A DNA stretch of 64,000 nucleotides, taken from Sphingobacterium multivorum. GTDB taxonomy: Bacteria; Bacteroidota; Bacteroidia; Sphingobacteriales; Sphingobacteriaceae. Numbering within the stretch: the first letter of the stretch is position 1; each line of letters begins with the position of its first letter. Made by a program: the position numbers and the translations under genes. Shown in pieces: positions 18,471 through 27,898 of this stretch. The notes beneath the pieces were generated by a model, which saw nothing but the letters and a program-made list of their open reading frames with translations, did no database searches and was not told the DNA's origin. The stretch lies in contig NZ_CP154261.1 of the NCBI RefSeq assembly GCF_039511225.1, forward strand, positions 1,860,001 through 1,924,000. Direction: 5' to 3'.

Positions 18471-18511
18471 CATGTGATAAAATCTGGGTACACTATCGTC
18501 ATATAAGTAAC

Positions 18512-18546
18512 AAAAAAAGGCCTCACAATCGTAAGGCCTTCTTTTT
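18512..18546. terminator. Terminator downstream of the minus-strand membrane gene
   Basis: AAGGCCT (18517-18523) / AGGCCTT (18534-18540) with an A tract on the left side, giving a U tract on the minus-strand transcript. Confidence 0.75.
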
Positions 18547-18562
18547 GTATGATTATCGCAGA

Positions 18563-18976
18563 CTATGCGAAAAATGACCAAGTAGACCAGGGAATACGTG
18601 AAAGAATCAAAATCAAACCGATGATATAGAAAATAACAATCGTTTGGTTTGCTTTTTTTGCATTTTCAATCTTTTTAGCTTTAGAGTAACCGATTGTGAT
18701 CAATACAATTGCAATGATCATGGTTAAAGGGTGTTCGATGATTTTAAAACGTAATGTCGGATCTTTCATTACGGCGCCAGAGATCATCGATGGATACTTT
18801 AAATAAAAGAATAAGATCAATCCCACCAATAATTGAATATGCGATGCAATGAAACCCAATAAAGCAATTTTACGGTTGTACGGTTTGTTGCCTAAATAAT
18901 TTGATAGGGTGATCACGATCGATATCACCAGGGCTAGCAATAATACAATTGCTATAGTCGAGTGTAAGTGTAACAT
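18563..18976 (-). CDS. Four-helix integral membrane protein, unknown function
   Basis: A 137-residue protein with four predicted transmembrane helices (about 5-25, 38-58, 82-100, 112-128). His residues near the helix ends (two in the N-terminal LHLHS, one in SHIQ, one in EHP) make a haem-binding cytochrome b-like role conceivable, but this is speculation. The family is widespread in Bacteroidota as an uncharacterised protein. A -7 element (19008-19015, minus strand) drives it. Confidence 0.75.
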   Translation of the reverse strand: MLHLHSTIAIVLLLALVISIVITLSNYLGNKPYNRKIALLGFIASHIQLLVGLILFFYLKYPSMISGAVMKDPTLRFKIIEHPLTMIIAIVLITIGYSKAKKIENAKKANQTIVIFYIIGLILILSRIPWSTWSFFA

Positions 18977-19007
18977 AAAAGCTCTCTTTAATTGTTTCCT
19001 AAGTTAG

Positions 19008-19015
19008 CAAAGATA
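19008..19015 (-). promoter_or_regulatory. -7 promoter element for the four-helix membrane protein
   Basis: On the minus strand the bases read TATCTTTG (TAnnTTTG), 32 bases upstream of the start codon at 18976. Confidence 0.5.
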
Positions 19016-19043
19016 AAAATATAATGAATGTATTTATCAAAAA

Positions 19044-19658
19044 TCATTGTTCGAGCAGAAATACCTCCGCTATTGGATTGAATAGGTATATGCGTTTGCT
19101 GCTCAATTCCATGCATTTATAGCGTTTTCTTATCTTTTCAATGCGTTGAAATGAACGACCATTTTTTAGTCTAAAGAAATGTCCATCCTCCAGGGATTCT
19201 ACCGTAAGGGTACTAGTTTTGACAGTATCGTATGATTTTAAGGTTCGAAACAGATGAAGGTCCGTGCAGCTCGAAGCCGCAGGATTTTCCATATAACGAT
19301 GAATAGCATTGCTGATATCGATTGGGAAAATATTCAATTTAAGGAAGGGCTCCATCAGTTCCTTGAAATTATTTTTCCATTCTGTACCATGTGGCTTGAC
19401 ACGATGCTGGTGTTTATTCCACGTTTGTAAGTGTGCAAATTCATGGATTGTCGTAATCAAAAATGAATAGCAATTTAAGTCATGGTTGACAGAGATACGG
19501 TGCGGACTTCCTCTAAACGGCGCGCGGTAGTCTCCTAGCTTGGTACTCCTTGAACGAGAGATCTTAAATAAGCAGCGGGTATGATTAATCCAGTTGGATA
19601 TAATCGGCGCTGCTTCTTCGGGCATGTATTTTTTGAGCGTAGCACTATAATCTTGCAT
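19044..19658 (-). CDS. SprT-like zinc metallopeptidase-fold protein
   Basis: A 204-residue SprT-family protein. The zinc motif HEFAH is at residues 72-76 and the third likely ligand is His90 in KPHGTEW, the usual SprT arrangement. The C-terminal part (about 150-200), which in eukaryotic SPRTN relatives carries extra domains, is a beta-rich tail without a Cys zinc ribbon. The bacterial role of the family is unclear. It is transcribed towards the four-helix membrane protein and away from recN. Confidence 0.85.
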   Translation of the reverse strand: MQDYSATLKKYMPEEAAPIISNWINHTRCLFKISRSRSTKLGDYRAPFRGSPHRISVNHDLNCYSFLITTIHEFAHLQTWNKHQHRVKPHGTEWKNNFKELMEPFLKLNIFPIDISNAIHRYMENPAASSCTDLHLFRTLKSYDTVKTSTLTVESLEDGHFFRLKNGRSFQRIEKIRKRYKCMELSSKRIYLFNPIAEVFLLEQ

Positions 19659-19971
19659 GCCATAAAAATAGGGATTTATTCATGTCAATAGTGCCGAAGG
19701 AGAACATTCTTTTGTCAAAAAAAGAATGTTATTGCTAAAAATAATAGCTTTATTTTCCGTTTCCGTTTGGATAATTGATATTATTTTTAGTATTTAGTGC
19801 TTGTAAATGTCAAAATTGAGAAAGTCGGTAAAGAGAATTTATGTTTTTTAAAATAAAACATATTGAAATTGCCTGAGTTTTAGGTAAATTACCTACAGAA
19901 AGGTTCATAAATATAGGATCCGATAGAGGAACGGTTTTTCCTCCAAACTGTAAAAATAGACCTGCAAGAAT
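19659..19971. other. Intergenic region between sprT-like gene and recN
   Basis: A 313-base divergent gap, AT-rich, with no gene. It contains an 11-bp inverted repeat, AACATTCTTTT (19703-19713) / AAAAGAATGTT (19720-19730), which could be a hairpin or operator. No TAnnTTTG element was recognised for recN. Confidence 0.5.
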
Positions 19972-21633
19972 ATGCTAGATACCTTACATATTAGAAATTA
20001 TGCACTCATCAACGAATTGGAAATCCAATTTGATAAAGGTTTGAATATGATTACCGGTGAAACCGGTGCCGGCAAATCTATTATCATGGGCGCATTATCG
20101 TTGATCTTAGGAAATAGGGCCGAGGGGAAGCATTTTTTCGACCCAACCAAGAAATGTGTGATTGAAGGGGAATTTAAAATTGGGTCTTATCAACTCCTTC
20201 GTTTTTTTGAGGAAAATGATCTTGATTACGCGGACAACAGCATTATTCGAAGAGAAATCTCTCCCGATGGTAAGTCCCGGGCATTTATTAATGATTCACC
20301 GGTCACACTCGCTATCCTCAAAGCTTTAGGTGAGCAGTTGATTGATGTACATTCGCAACATGCAACATTGCAGATTAATACAGAAGATTTTCAGTTCCTT
20401 GTGGTCGACAGTGTGGCAGGAGCTTTTGTGCTGAAACAAAACTATCGAGAGAGCTTCTTTGCTTATAAGAAGGCAAAAAGAGAACTCGAAGAATTTAAGG
20501 AGCTGGTAAAAAAAGCTGCAATAGAACAGGATTATTTTCAGTTTCAATTTGATGAGCTTGACGCCGCCCGATTGGTAGCAGATGAGCAGGGACAACTCGA
20601 AGTACAGCAGCGGCAGTTGGAAAATGCAGAAGATATTAAGCGTGCACTAACTGGGGCATCACATCTATTGGAAAACGATGATACGGCAGTTTTAAGCCGT
20701 TTAAAAGAGACGATGAGCCAAGTGGAAAGCATCGCTGCATTTCTCCCTGAGGCGGCAGATTTAGCTGCACGATTAAGGAGCACATGGATTGAGCTGAAGG
20801 ACGTCGCAGCAGAGCTGAGTTCGCTTGAAGAAGATACTCAAATTGATGAAGGTACTTTATTGGAGATCAATGAACGCTTGAGCTTGTTGTATTCCTTGCA
20901 AAAAAAACATCATGTGGACTCGGTTGAAGAGCTGATCAAATTACGTGATGATCTGGAATCCAAACTGTTTGCTATAAATTCCTCCGATGAGCAATTGGAG
21001 CGACTGGAAAAAGAAGTAGTAGCTAAATTAGCCATTGCACAAACGAAAGGAAAAGAACTCTCTATAGTCAGAAAGAAAGTACTGGAATTAATCGCGAAGG
21101 ATGTACAAGCTACTTTGTCAAATGTGGGGATGCCCAATGCATTGCTGCAAATTAATCTCGAGCCATTGAAGGAAGGGGATATGCGGGAATCGGGAACAGA
21201 TTCAATACAGTTTTTATTTTCGGCCAATAAAGGACAGGCATTGCAATCCATTCATCGGGTTGCCTCTGGCGGAGAGCTATCCAGGGTGATGTTGGCCATT
21301 AAATCCTTGGTTGCTAAGACCTCTGCATTACCGACCATTATTTTTGATGAGATCGATACCGGAATCTCTGGAGAGGTGGCGCTACGTGTAGGGGAGGTGA
21401 TGGAAAGCCTTGCAGAGAACATGCAGGTCATTGCTATTTCCCATTTACCCCAAATCGCAGCTAAAGGTGCTGCACATTATAAAGTGTATAAGGAAGATAA
21501 AGCCAATCGGACAATCTCTAACATTGTTCGATTAGATCAAGAAGGGAGGGTCAAGGAAATTGCTCAGATGCTCAGTGGTACCAATCCAACGGATGCGGCA
21601 CTTGAACATGCAGAGTTATTGCTGAAAGGATAG
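19972..21633 (+). CDS. recN: DNA repair protein RecN
   Basis: SMC-like ATPase that organises broken DNA ends during recombinational repair. Walker A is at residues 29-36 (GETGAGKS) in an N-terminal ABC-like half. Two long Glu/Lys/Gln-rich coiled-coil segments (about 150-230 and 290-370) follow, and the C-terminal half has the signature VASGGELSRVMLAIKS and Walker B TIIFDEIDTGISG. Length 553 aa matches RecN. The ATG at 19972 gives the canonical MLDTLHIRNYALI start. It is followed by a terminator and stands alone. Confidence 0.97.
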   Translation: MLDTLHIRNYALINELEIQFDKGLNMITGETGAGKSIIMGALSLILGNRAEGKHFFDPTKKCVIEGEFKIGSYQLLRFFEENDLDYADNSIIRREISPDGKSRAFINDSPVTLAILKALGEQLIDVHSQHATLQINTEDFQFLVVDSVAGAFVLKQNYRESFFAYKKAKRELEEFKELVKKAAIEQDYFQFQFDELDAARLVADEQGQLEVQQRQLENAEDIKRALTGASHLLENDDTAVLSRLKETMSQVESIAAFLPEAADLAARLRSTWIELKDVAAELSSLEEDTQIDEGTLLEINERLSLLYSLQKKHHVDSVEELIKLRDDLESKLFAINSSDEQLERLEKEVVAKLAIAQTKGKELSIVRKKVLELIAKDVQATLSNVGMPNALLQINLEPLKEGDMRESGTDSIQFLFSANKGQALQSIHRVASGGELSRVMLAIKSLVAKTSALPTIIFDEIDTGISGEVALRVGEVMESLAENMQVIAISHLPQIAAKGAAHYKVYKEDKANRTISNIVRLDQEGRVKEIAQMLSGTNPTDAALEHAELLLKG

Positions 21634-21644
21634 CTATCAAATAA

Positions 21645-21680
21645 AAAAAGGTCTTAGAGATTTTCTAAGACCTTTTTTTA
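21645..21680. terminator. Bidirectional terminator between recN and lipoprotein gene
   Basis: AGGTCTTAGA (21649-21658) / TCTAAGACCT (21664-21673), flanked by A and T runs. Confidence 0.85.
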
Positions 21681-21681
21681 T

Positions 21682-22101
21682 TTAGTTTCCACCGTTATCA
21701 GCATCCGTTAATGTTACTTTTACTAACATATTGTCTGGACGGACTGGTTTATTGTCGCTACCCACATAATCAGCATAGAGATATACTTTACCAATTTTAT
21801 ACTCCACGCGATAATTATAAGGGCCGATAGCTGAAGGAATGTTAATGAAATAATTTGGATCATTATCAAATGATACAGCTACTCCTACGTGTCCGTAGTC
21901 GAAATATTTTGCATCTAATTCGGGAAAGTCCAATTCATTTGAGAAAGAATATCCGGTTTTGTCAACTCCCCAAGAAGAGGAGACTACCTTCGTATTAAAA
22001 GTTACTCCCGGTAAATAGTTTGTAACGTATTCTTTCTTACAAGAAGAAAATGAAACCAAGGCTGCGGTTCCAATTAATGCTGCTAATAAAAGTCTTTTCA
22101 T
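21682..22101 (-). CDS. Small lipoprotein of unknown function
   Basis: I chose the ATG at 22101 because it begins a lipoprotein signal (MKRLLLAALIG ... SFSSCKKEY) with the lipobox Cys at residue 21; longer in-frame extensions upstream do not look coding. The mature part (about 118 residues) is beta-rich, with many aromatic residues and an NYFINIPSA segment. No family was recognised. It is in the opposite orientation to recN and shares its terminator. Confidence 0.75.
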   Translation of the reverse strand: MKRLLLAALIGTAALVSFSSCKKEYVTNYLPGVTFNTKVVSSSWGVDKTGYSFSNELDFPELDAKYFDYGHVGVAVSFDNDPNYFINIPSAIGPYNYRVEYKIGKVYLYADYVGSDNKPVRPDNMLVKVTLTDADNGGN

Positions 22102-22180
22102 ATTATTCGTGTTATTTGTGACAATTTTATTATAGGACGATAAAATAGTGCAAAAGTTTAACGCCAACTTTCTTTACAAC

Positions 22181-22208
22181 AAAAAATGCACCATAAAGGT
22201 GCATTTTA
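22181..22208 (-). terminator. Terminator of clpC
   Basis: AAAATGCACC (22183-22192) / GGTGCATTTT (22198-22207); the A-rich left flank gives a U tract for the minus-strand clpC transcript. Confidence 0.75.
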
Positions 22209-22237
22209 TTGAAATTATTTTTAAAGACAGCTTAGAC

Positions 22238-24763
22238 CTACTTCTCAGCGGTGTCTTTTGAAGACTTTGGATCTGAGCTAGAAACCTCAATATCTTTGGT
22301 TTCCGGATTAATGCTCACAGTCAAAACTGAACCAGTTTGCACATTTCCTTTGAGGATTTCTTCTGCAATCGGATCTTCGAGATATTTCTGGATTGCTCGT
22401 TTTAATGGACGTGCACCAAAATTACTGTCGTAACCTTTATCTGCAATGAAATCTTTTGCCTCATCTGTCAAATTGATCGTATAACCCAAATCAGCGATAC
22501 GTTTGAACAAGGACCTCAACTCAATATCAATGATTTTGAAGATGTTTTCTTTTGTCAATGAGTTGAACACAATTACATCATCAATACGGTTCAAAAATTC
22601 TGGAGCAAAGGCTCTTTTCAAAGCGGTTTCAATAACTCCACGTGAATGCGCATCAGATTGTTGTGATTTTGCCGCAGTCGTAAAACCAACACCTTGACCA
22701 AATTCCTTCAATTGGCGTGCACCAATATTTGAAGTCATAATGATTATGGTATTTCTGAAATCTACTTTACGACCCAAACTATCTGTCAATTGACCTTCGT
22801 CCAATACCTGTAACATGAGGTTAAATACATCCGGGTGAGCTTTCTCAATCTCATCCAGTAAAACAACAGCATACGGTTTACGACGTACTTTTTCAGTCAA
22901 TTGACCACCTTCTTCGTAGCCGACATATCCTGGAGGCGCTCCAACAAGGCGAGATACCGCGAATTTTTCCATGTACTCACTCATGTCAATTTGGATCAGC
23001 GCATCTTCTGTATCAAACATAAATCGCGCTAATTCCTTAGCCAATTCTGTTTTACCGACACCGGTAGGACCTAAGAAGATAAACGAACCGATTGGTTTTT
23101 TAGGATCCTTCAAACCCGCACGTGTACGTTGTATCGCTTTCACCAATTTACCTACAGCGTCGTCTTGACCAATGATTCTTCCCTTCATCAACTCAGCCAT
23201 ATTCAACAGTTTTTGACTGTCTGTTTGACTAACACGTTGTACCGGAATACCCGTCATCATGGCCACTACTTCAGCAACATTTTCTTCTGAAACAGTATAG
23301 CGTTTAGACTTCGTCTCTTCTTCCCAAGCGATTTTTTCTTTCTCGAGCTCCTCGATCAATTTTTTCTCCGTATCACGCAATTTGGCAGCCTCTTCGTATT
23401 TTTGACTACGAACGACTTTGTTCTTTTCCAATTTGACCTCTTCAATTTTATTCTCAATGTCAATAATGGACTGCGGTACATGAATATTGTTTAAGTGCAC
23501 GCGAGAGCCTGCCTCATCCAAAGCATCGATAGCCTTATCTGGTAAGAACCTGTCTGTAATATAACGTGTTGTTAACGACACACAGGCTTCGATTGCTTCC
23601 GGAGTGTAAGTCACGTTGTGGTGGTCCTCATATTTCTCCTTGATACGATTTAATATTTCAACCGTCTCGTCATGTGTAGCGGGTTCAATTGTTACACGTT
23701 GGAAACGACGGTCCAAAGCACCGTCTTTTTCAATGTATTGACGATATTCGTCCAATGTGGTCGCACCGATACATTGGATTTCTCCTCTTGCCAAGGCTGG
23801 TTTGAACATATTGGAAGCATCTAATGACCCTGAAGCGCCACCTGCACCAACGATGGTGTGAATCTCATCGATAAATAAGATGACATCCGGCGATTTCTCC
23901 AGTTCATTCATGACCGCTTTCATACGCTCTTCAAATTGACCGCGATATTTCGTTCCGGCAACCAATGAAGCCAGATCCAATGTGACTACACGCTTATTGA
24001 ATAGTACACGTGAGACCTTCCGTTGGACAATACGAAGAGCAAGTCCCTCCGCAATAGCTGATTTACCAACTCCCGGTTCACCGATCAACAACGGATTGTT
24101 CTTCTTGCGTCGGGATAAAATTTGAGATACACGCTCAATTTCTTTTTCGCGACCCACAATAGGATCCAATTTACCCTCTTCGGCAGCTTTGGTCAAATCA
24201 CGGCCAAAGTTGTCCAACACCGGAGTTTTAGATTTGATATCCGAAACTTTTTTCGGTTGGATATATTGATCATCCTCAGCAAAATCATCATCGCCGGTAG
24301 GAGAGCCCGGAGCTTCGTCCTTGATCGTCGTTCTATTTTGCTCAACTTCAGATTTGAAGATGTCGTAAGTCACATTGTATTGTTGTAAAATCTGAGAAGC
24401 AATATTATCTTCATCCCGTAAGATAGCCAATAATAGATGCTCCGTTCCGATGATATCCGATTTGAATATTTTAGCTTCCAAATAAGTGATCTTCAAAACT
24501 TTTTCAGCCTGTTTTGTTAATGGCATATTGCCAATAGGTGCACGTGAAACCGATGCCCCCTTCACTGCGTCCTCCACAGATTGACGTAGTGCTGCCGTGT
24601 CAATGCCTATGTTTTTAAGGATCTTTATCGCCATTCCATCGCCTTCACGAATCAATCCAAGCAATAAATGCTCTGTTCCTATATAATCGTGACGCAATCT
24701 TAAAGCTTCCTCTCTACTGTACGATATGACATCCTTTACGCGCGGTGAAAATTTTGCTTCCAT
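22238..24763 (-). CDS. clpC: ATP-dependent Clp protease ATP-binding subunit ClpC
   Basis: Hsp100 unfoldase that feeds substrates to ClpP. The order of domains is a double Clp-N repeat (about 1-140, including [11 protein letters not shown] and a second [10 protein letters not shown]), AAA-1 with Walker [10 protein letters not shown] (about 215), a UVR-like coiled middle domain ([13 protein letters not shown]), and AAA-2 with Walker [10 protein letters not shown] (about 560). Near the C-terminal end is the family segment [12 protein letters not shown]. The presence of the UVR motif distinguishes it from ClpB and ClpA. At 841 aa it is of usual length. It is a single-gene unit with its own terminator. 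Confidence 0.95.
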   Translation of the reverse strand: MEAKFSPRVKDVISYSREEALRLRHDYIGTEHLLLGLIREGDGMAIKILKNIGIDTAALRQSVEDAVKGASVSRAPIGNMPLTKQAEKVLKITYLEAKIFKSDIIGTEHLLLAILRDEDNIASQILQQYNVTYDIFKSEVEQNRTTIKDEAPGSPTGDDDFAEDDQYIQPKKVSDIKSKTPVLDNFGRDLTKAAEEGKLDPIVGREKEIERVSQILSRRKKNNPLLIGEPGVGKSAIAEGLALRIVQRKVSRVLFNKRVVTLDLASLVAGTKYRGQFEERMKAVMNELEKSPDVILFIDEIHTIVGAGGASGSLDASNMFKPALARGEIQCIGATTLDEYRQYIEKDGALDRRFQRVTIEPATHDETVEILNRIKEKYEDHHNVTYTPEAIEACVSLTTRYITDRFLPDKAIDALDEAGSRVHLNNIHVPQSIIDIENKIEEVKLEKNKVVRSQKYEEAAKLRDTEKKLIEELEKEKIAWEEETKSKRYTVSEENVAEVVAMMTGIPVQRVSQTDSQKLLNMAELMKGRIIGQDDAVGKLVKAIQRTRAGLKDPKKPIGSFIFLGPTGVGKTELAKELARFMFDTEDALIQIDMSEYMEKFAVSRLVGAPPGYVGYEEGGQLTEKVRRKPYAVVLLDEIEKAHPDVFNLMLQVLDEGQLTDSLGRKVDFRNTIIIMTSNIGARQLKEFGQGVGFTTAAKSQQSDAHSRGVIETALKRAFAPEFLNRIDDVIVFNSLTKENIFKIIDIELRSLFKRIADLGYTINLTDEAKDFIADKGYDSNFGARPLKRAIQKYLEDPIAEEILKGNVQTGSVLTVSINPETKDIEVSSSDPKSSKDTAEK

Positions 24764-24899
24764 TGAATACCTTTCTGTTTTATATTAAGGATATATAAAT
24801 GTAGTAAATTCTGCATTTCAAACCTTAAAATTATTTTAAATAATGTCATCAACAATTAAGCCATGACCGTTATACGTCCAAAATGTCAGTATAAAAGAT

Positions 24900-24907
24900 T
24901 ACATTTG
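24900..24907 (+). promoter_or_regulatory. -7 promoter element of ettA
   Basis: TACATTTG (TAnnTTTG) is 49 bases before the ettA ATG at 24949; it likely also drives the kinase and regulator genes downstream. Confidence 0.5.
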
Positions 24908-24948
24908 TATGTTAATATAACAAGAGTTTTCGAATTTTTTTAAATTTT

Positions 24949-26631
24949 ATGTCAGACGAGAAGATCATTTTTTCGATGGCGGGTGTCAACAAGATCTATC
25001 CGCCTCAAAAACAAGTTTTAAAAAATATCTATTTATCTTTTTTCTATGGTGCGAAGATCGGTGTGATCGGTTTGAATGGATCAGGTAAATCTTCCCTATT
25101 AAAAATTATCGCTGGATTGGATAAGTCATATCAAGGCGAGGTGGTGTTTTCCCCTGGTTATTCTGTGGGTTATTTAGCACAAGAACCTCAATTGGATCTT
25201 GAAAAGACTGTTCTTGAAGTGGTACAGGAAGGTGTTGCCGAAATTACAGCCATCTTACAGGAATACGAAGAAATCAACGAAAAATTTGGCCTGCCGGAGG
25301 TTTATGAAAATGCCGATGAGATGGACAAATTGTTGGCAAGACAAGGTGAACTTCAGGATATCATTGATGCCACTAACGCTTGGGAAATTGATTCGAAATT
25401 GGAAAGAGCAATGGATGCTTTACGTTGCCCTGAACCAGATGCGAAGATTGTCAATTTGTCAGGTGGTGAGCGCAGACGTGTAGCATTATGTCGCTTATTA
25501 TTGCAGGAACCAGACGTATTGCTCTTAGATGAGCCGACCAACCACTTGGATGCCGAGTCGATCGATTGGTTAGAACAACACTTAAAACAATATAAAGGAA
25601 CGGTTATTGCCGTTACCCACGACCGTTATTTCTTGGATAACGTAGCCGGATGGATTCTTGAGTTGGATCGCGGTGAAGGTATTCCTTGGAAAGGAAATTA
25701 TTCTTCTTGGTTAGATCAAAAAGCAAAACGTCTCGCTCAGGAAGAAAAGCAGGAAACCAAACGTCAAAAAACCTTGGAGCGTGAGCTGGAATGGGTGCGT
25801 ATGGCACCGAAAGCGCGTCACGCCAAATCGAAAGCACGTTTGCATAACTATGAAAAATTAGCTTCTGAGGAAACGAAAGAGCGCGAAGAAAAATTGGAAT
25901 TGTTTATTCCGCCGGGACCACGTCTGGGTAATTCTGTCATTGAGGCAACGAATATCTCCAAAGCCTATGGCGATCGCATTTTATTTGAGAACTTAAGCTT
26001 CATGTTGCCGCCGGCAGGTATCGTAGGGATCATTGGACCAAATGGTGCGGGTAAAACAACTTTATTCCGCTTGATCACAGGACAGGAAACGCCGGATACA
26101 GGTTCTTTCAAAGTCGGAGAAACAGTGAAATTGGGCTATGTGGACCAAATGCACCACGACCTCGATCCGGAGAAATCGGTTTGGGAAAACATTACGGGTG
26201 GCAGCGACAATATGATGTTGGGCAACCGCTCGGTAAACTCCAGAGCTTATGTTTCCAAATTTAATTTTAACGGTGCTGATCAACAAAAGAAAGTAGGTGT
26301 GCTTTCGGGTGGAGAACGTAACCGTGTTCACCTGGCTATTACGCTTAAAGAGGGATCAAATGTACTCTTGCTCGATGAGCCGACCAATGATATTGATGTA
26401 AATACCTTGCGGGCAATGGAAGAAGGCTTGGAGAACTTCGGCGGTTGTGCCGTTGTGATTTCCCACGATAGATGGTTCCTGGATCGTATTTGTACCCATA
26501 TCCTTGCTTTTGAAGGCGATTCACAGGTTTATTTCTTCGAAGGTAACTATACTGAATATGAAGAGAACCGTAAAAAACGCGTGGGTGATGTAACTCCGCA
26601 TCGTATTAAATATAAGAAATTAGTTAAATAG
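24949..26631 (+). CDS. ettA: Energy-dependent translational throttle protein EttA (ABC-F)
   Basis: A soluble ABC-F ATPase that binds the ribosomal E site and restrains elongation when ATP is low. Two nucleotide-binding domains are visible: Walker A GLNGSGKSS (about 43) with signature LSGGERRRVALCR and Walker B LLLDEPTNHLD, then a linker (about 255-320, highly charged), then Walker A GPNGAGKTT (about 365) with LSGGERNRVHLA and LLLDEPTNDID. At 560 aa it is the EttA/ABC-F length. The next gene, a FixL-like kinase, starts only 11 bases after its stop, implying co-transcription. Confidence 0.93.
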   Translation: MSDEKIIFSMAGVNKIYPPQKQVLKNIYLSFFYGAKIGVIGLNGSGKSSLLKIIAGLDKSYQGEVVFSPGYSVGYLAQEPQLDLEKTVLEVVQEGVAEITAILQEYEEINEKFGLPEVYENADEMDKLLARQGELQDIIDATNAWEIDSKLERAMDALRCPEPDAKIVNLSGGERRRVALCRLLLQEPDVLLLDEPTNHLDAESIDWLEQHLKQYKGTVIAVTHDRYFLDNVAGWILELDRGEGIPWKGNYSSWLDQKAKRLAQEEKQETKRQKTLERELEWVRMAPKARHAKSKARLHNYEKLASEETKEREEKLELFIPPGPRLGNSVIEATNISKAYGDRILFENLSFMLPPAGIVGIIGPNGAGKTTLFRLITGQETPDTGSFKVGETVKLGYVDQMHHDLDPEKSVWENITGGSDNMMLGNRSVNSRAYVSKFNFNGADQQKKVGVLSGGERNRVHLAITLKEGSNVLLLDEPTNDIDVNTLRAMEEGLENFGGCAVVISHDRWFLDRICTHILAFEGDSQVYFFEGNYTEYEENRKKRVGDVTPHRIKYKKLVK

Positions 26632-26642
26632 CGGAGTGGATT

Positions 26643-27845
26643 ATGGAGAGCGGAAGGCTTTTGGCTGCTATAATAGACCACGCTATTGATGGAATAATAA
26701 CCATAGACAACAGGGGAAATGTGGAAAGCATTAACCCTGCTGCCTTGGAATTGTTCGGTTATCAGGCTGAAGAGGTAATCGGACACAATATATCCATGTT
26801 AATGCCTGAACCTGATCGTGGCAATCACGATGGTTATATACATAATTACCAAACCACAGGCCACAAGAAGATTATCGGAATCGGCCGCGAAGTGATGGGC
26901 TTGAAGAAAAATGGAAAAACATTCCCATTTCGTTTGGCAGTCAGTGAAGTATGGCTAAAAGATAAGAATATCTTTACAGGCTTTATTCACGATTTATCGC
27001 GTGAGAAAGCCGCCGAAGATATGCTCAAGCAACATGCCGCCGAACTTGAACATAAAGTCAATGAACGCACACGGGATCTGATTTCTTTGGTGTCCGAACT
27101 TGAAAAGGCGAAGGCAGAGGTTTCTAAATCACTGGAAAAAGAAATTGAGCTCAGTCAGTTAAAATCGCGTTTTGTGTCTATGGCTTCGCATGAGTTCCGC
27201 ACGCCTCTAAGCTCCGTTCAGCTTTCGGCTTCGCTGATTGAAAAGTATGCCGAGCGACCGGACGATAAAGCTAACATCATTAAACATACCAATAAAATCA
27301 AAGGTGCTGTTCAATTGCTGACGAGCATTCTGAATGATTTCCTATCCCTGGAGAAACTGGAAGCTGGTATCGTTGTGATGAATAGGCAATACATCAATCT
27401 GGTCGAATTGGCGGAAGAGATTACCGAAGAAATGCAATTGATCTGTAAGAAAAATCAGCATATTGTATACCAACATACGGGAGAAATTGGGCATTTTACC
27501 TTAGATCCAAATCTGTTGAAAAATGCTTTGGTCAACTTAATTTCCAATGCAATCAAATATTCAGGAGAAGATACATTGATTGAATTTACCACATGTATTG
27601 ACGCAGAAGGCTGCTTGATATCAGTAAAGGATAACGGAATTGGTATTCCTGAAGAAGATCAGGTACATTTGTTTGAACCATTTTTTAGAGCACATAATAC
27701 CGGCAATATCCCCGGGACAGGCTTAGGTCTGAATATCGTAAAACGGTACATCGAACTGATGGAAGGTCAGATGGAATTTGAATCGGAAGTACATAAAGGA
27801 ACTTCATTCCGGGTTCGCTTCAAGGAGAGCACGGTTGATGAATAA
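26643..27845 (+). CDS. FixL-like haem-PAS sensor histidine kinase (soluble)
   Basis: A 400-residue cytoplasmic kinase with no membrane segment. The PAS domain (about 5-125) aligns closely with the haem PAS of Bradyrhizobium FixL: His62 in RGNHDGYI corresponds to haem-ligand His200, and Arg82 in IIGIGREV to Arg220, which contacts bound O2; Ile77 and Leu98 match pocket residues 215 and 236. The FixL stretch FTGF-x-DL is also present. A coiled coil (about 125-175) leads to the H box ASHEFRTP with His183, then N and G boxes (NAIKYS, DNGIGIPE, GTGLGLNI). It is therefore predicted to sense oxygen and phosphorylate the adjacent regulator. The haem call rests on recalled FixL sequence. Confidence 0.88.
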   Translation: MESGRLLAAIIDHAIDGIITIDNRGNVESINPAALELFGYQAEEVIGHNISMLMPEPDRGNHDGYIHNYQTTGHKKIIGIGREVMGLKKNGKTFPFRLAVSEVWLKDKNIFTGFIHDLSREKAAEDMLKQHAAELEHKVNERTRDLISLVSELEKAKAEVSKSLEKEIELSQLKSRFVSMASHEFRTPLSSVQLSASLIEKYAERPDDKANIIKHTNKIKGAVQLLTSILNDFLSLEKLEAGIVVMNRQYINLVELAEEITEEMQLICKKNQHIVYQHTGEIGHFTLDPNLLKNALVNLISNAIKYSGEDTLIEFTTCIDAEGCLISVKDNGIGIPEEDQVHLFEPFFRAHNTGNIPGTGLGLNIVKRYIELMEGQMEFESEVHKGTSFRVRFKESTVDE

Positions 27846-27898
27846 AGGCGAAGCATAACGCGGTCTAAAACTTAAAAGGACAGTATAAATAATTGCAG

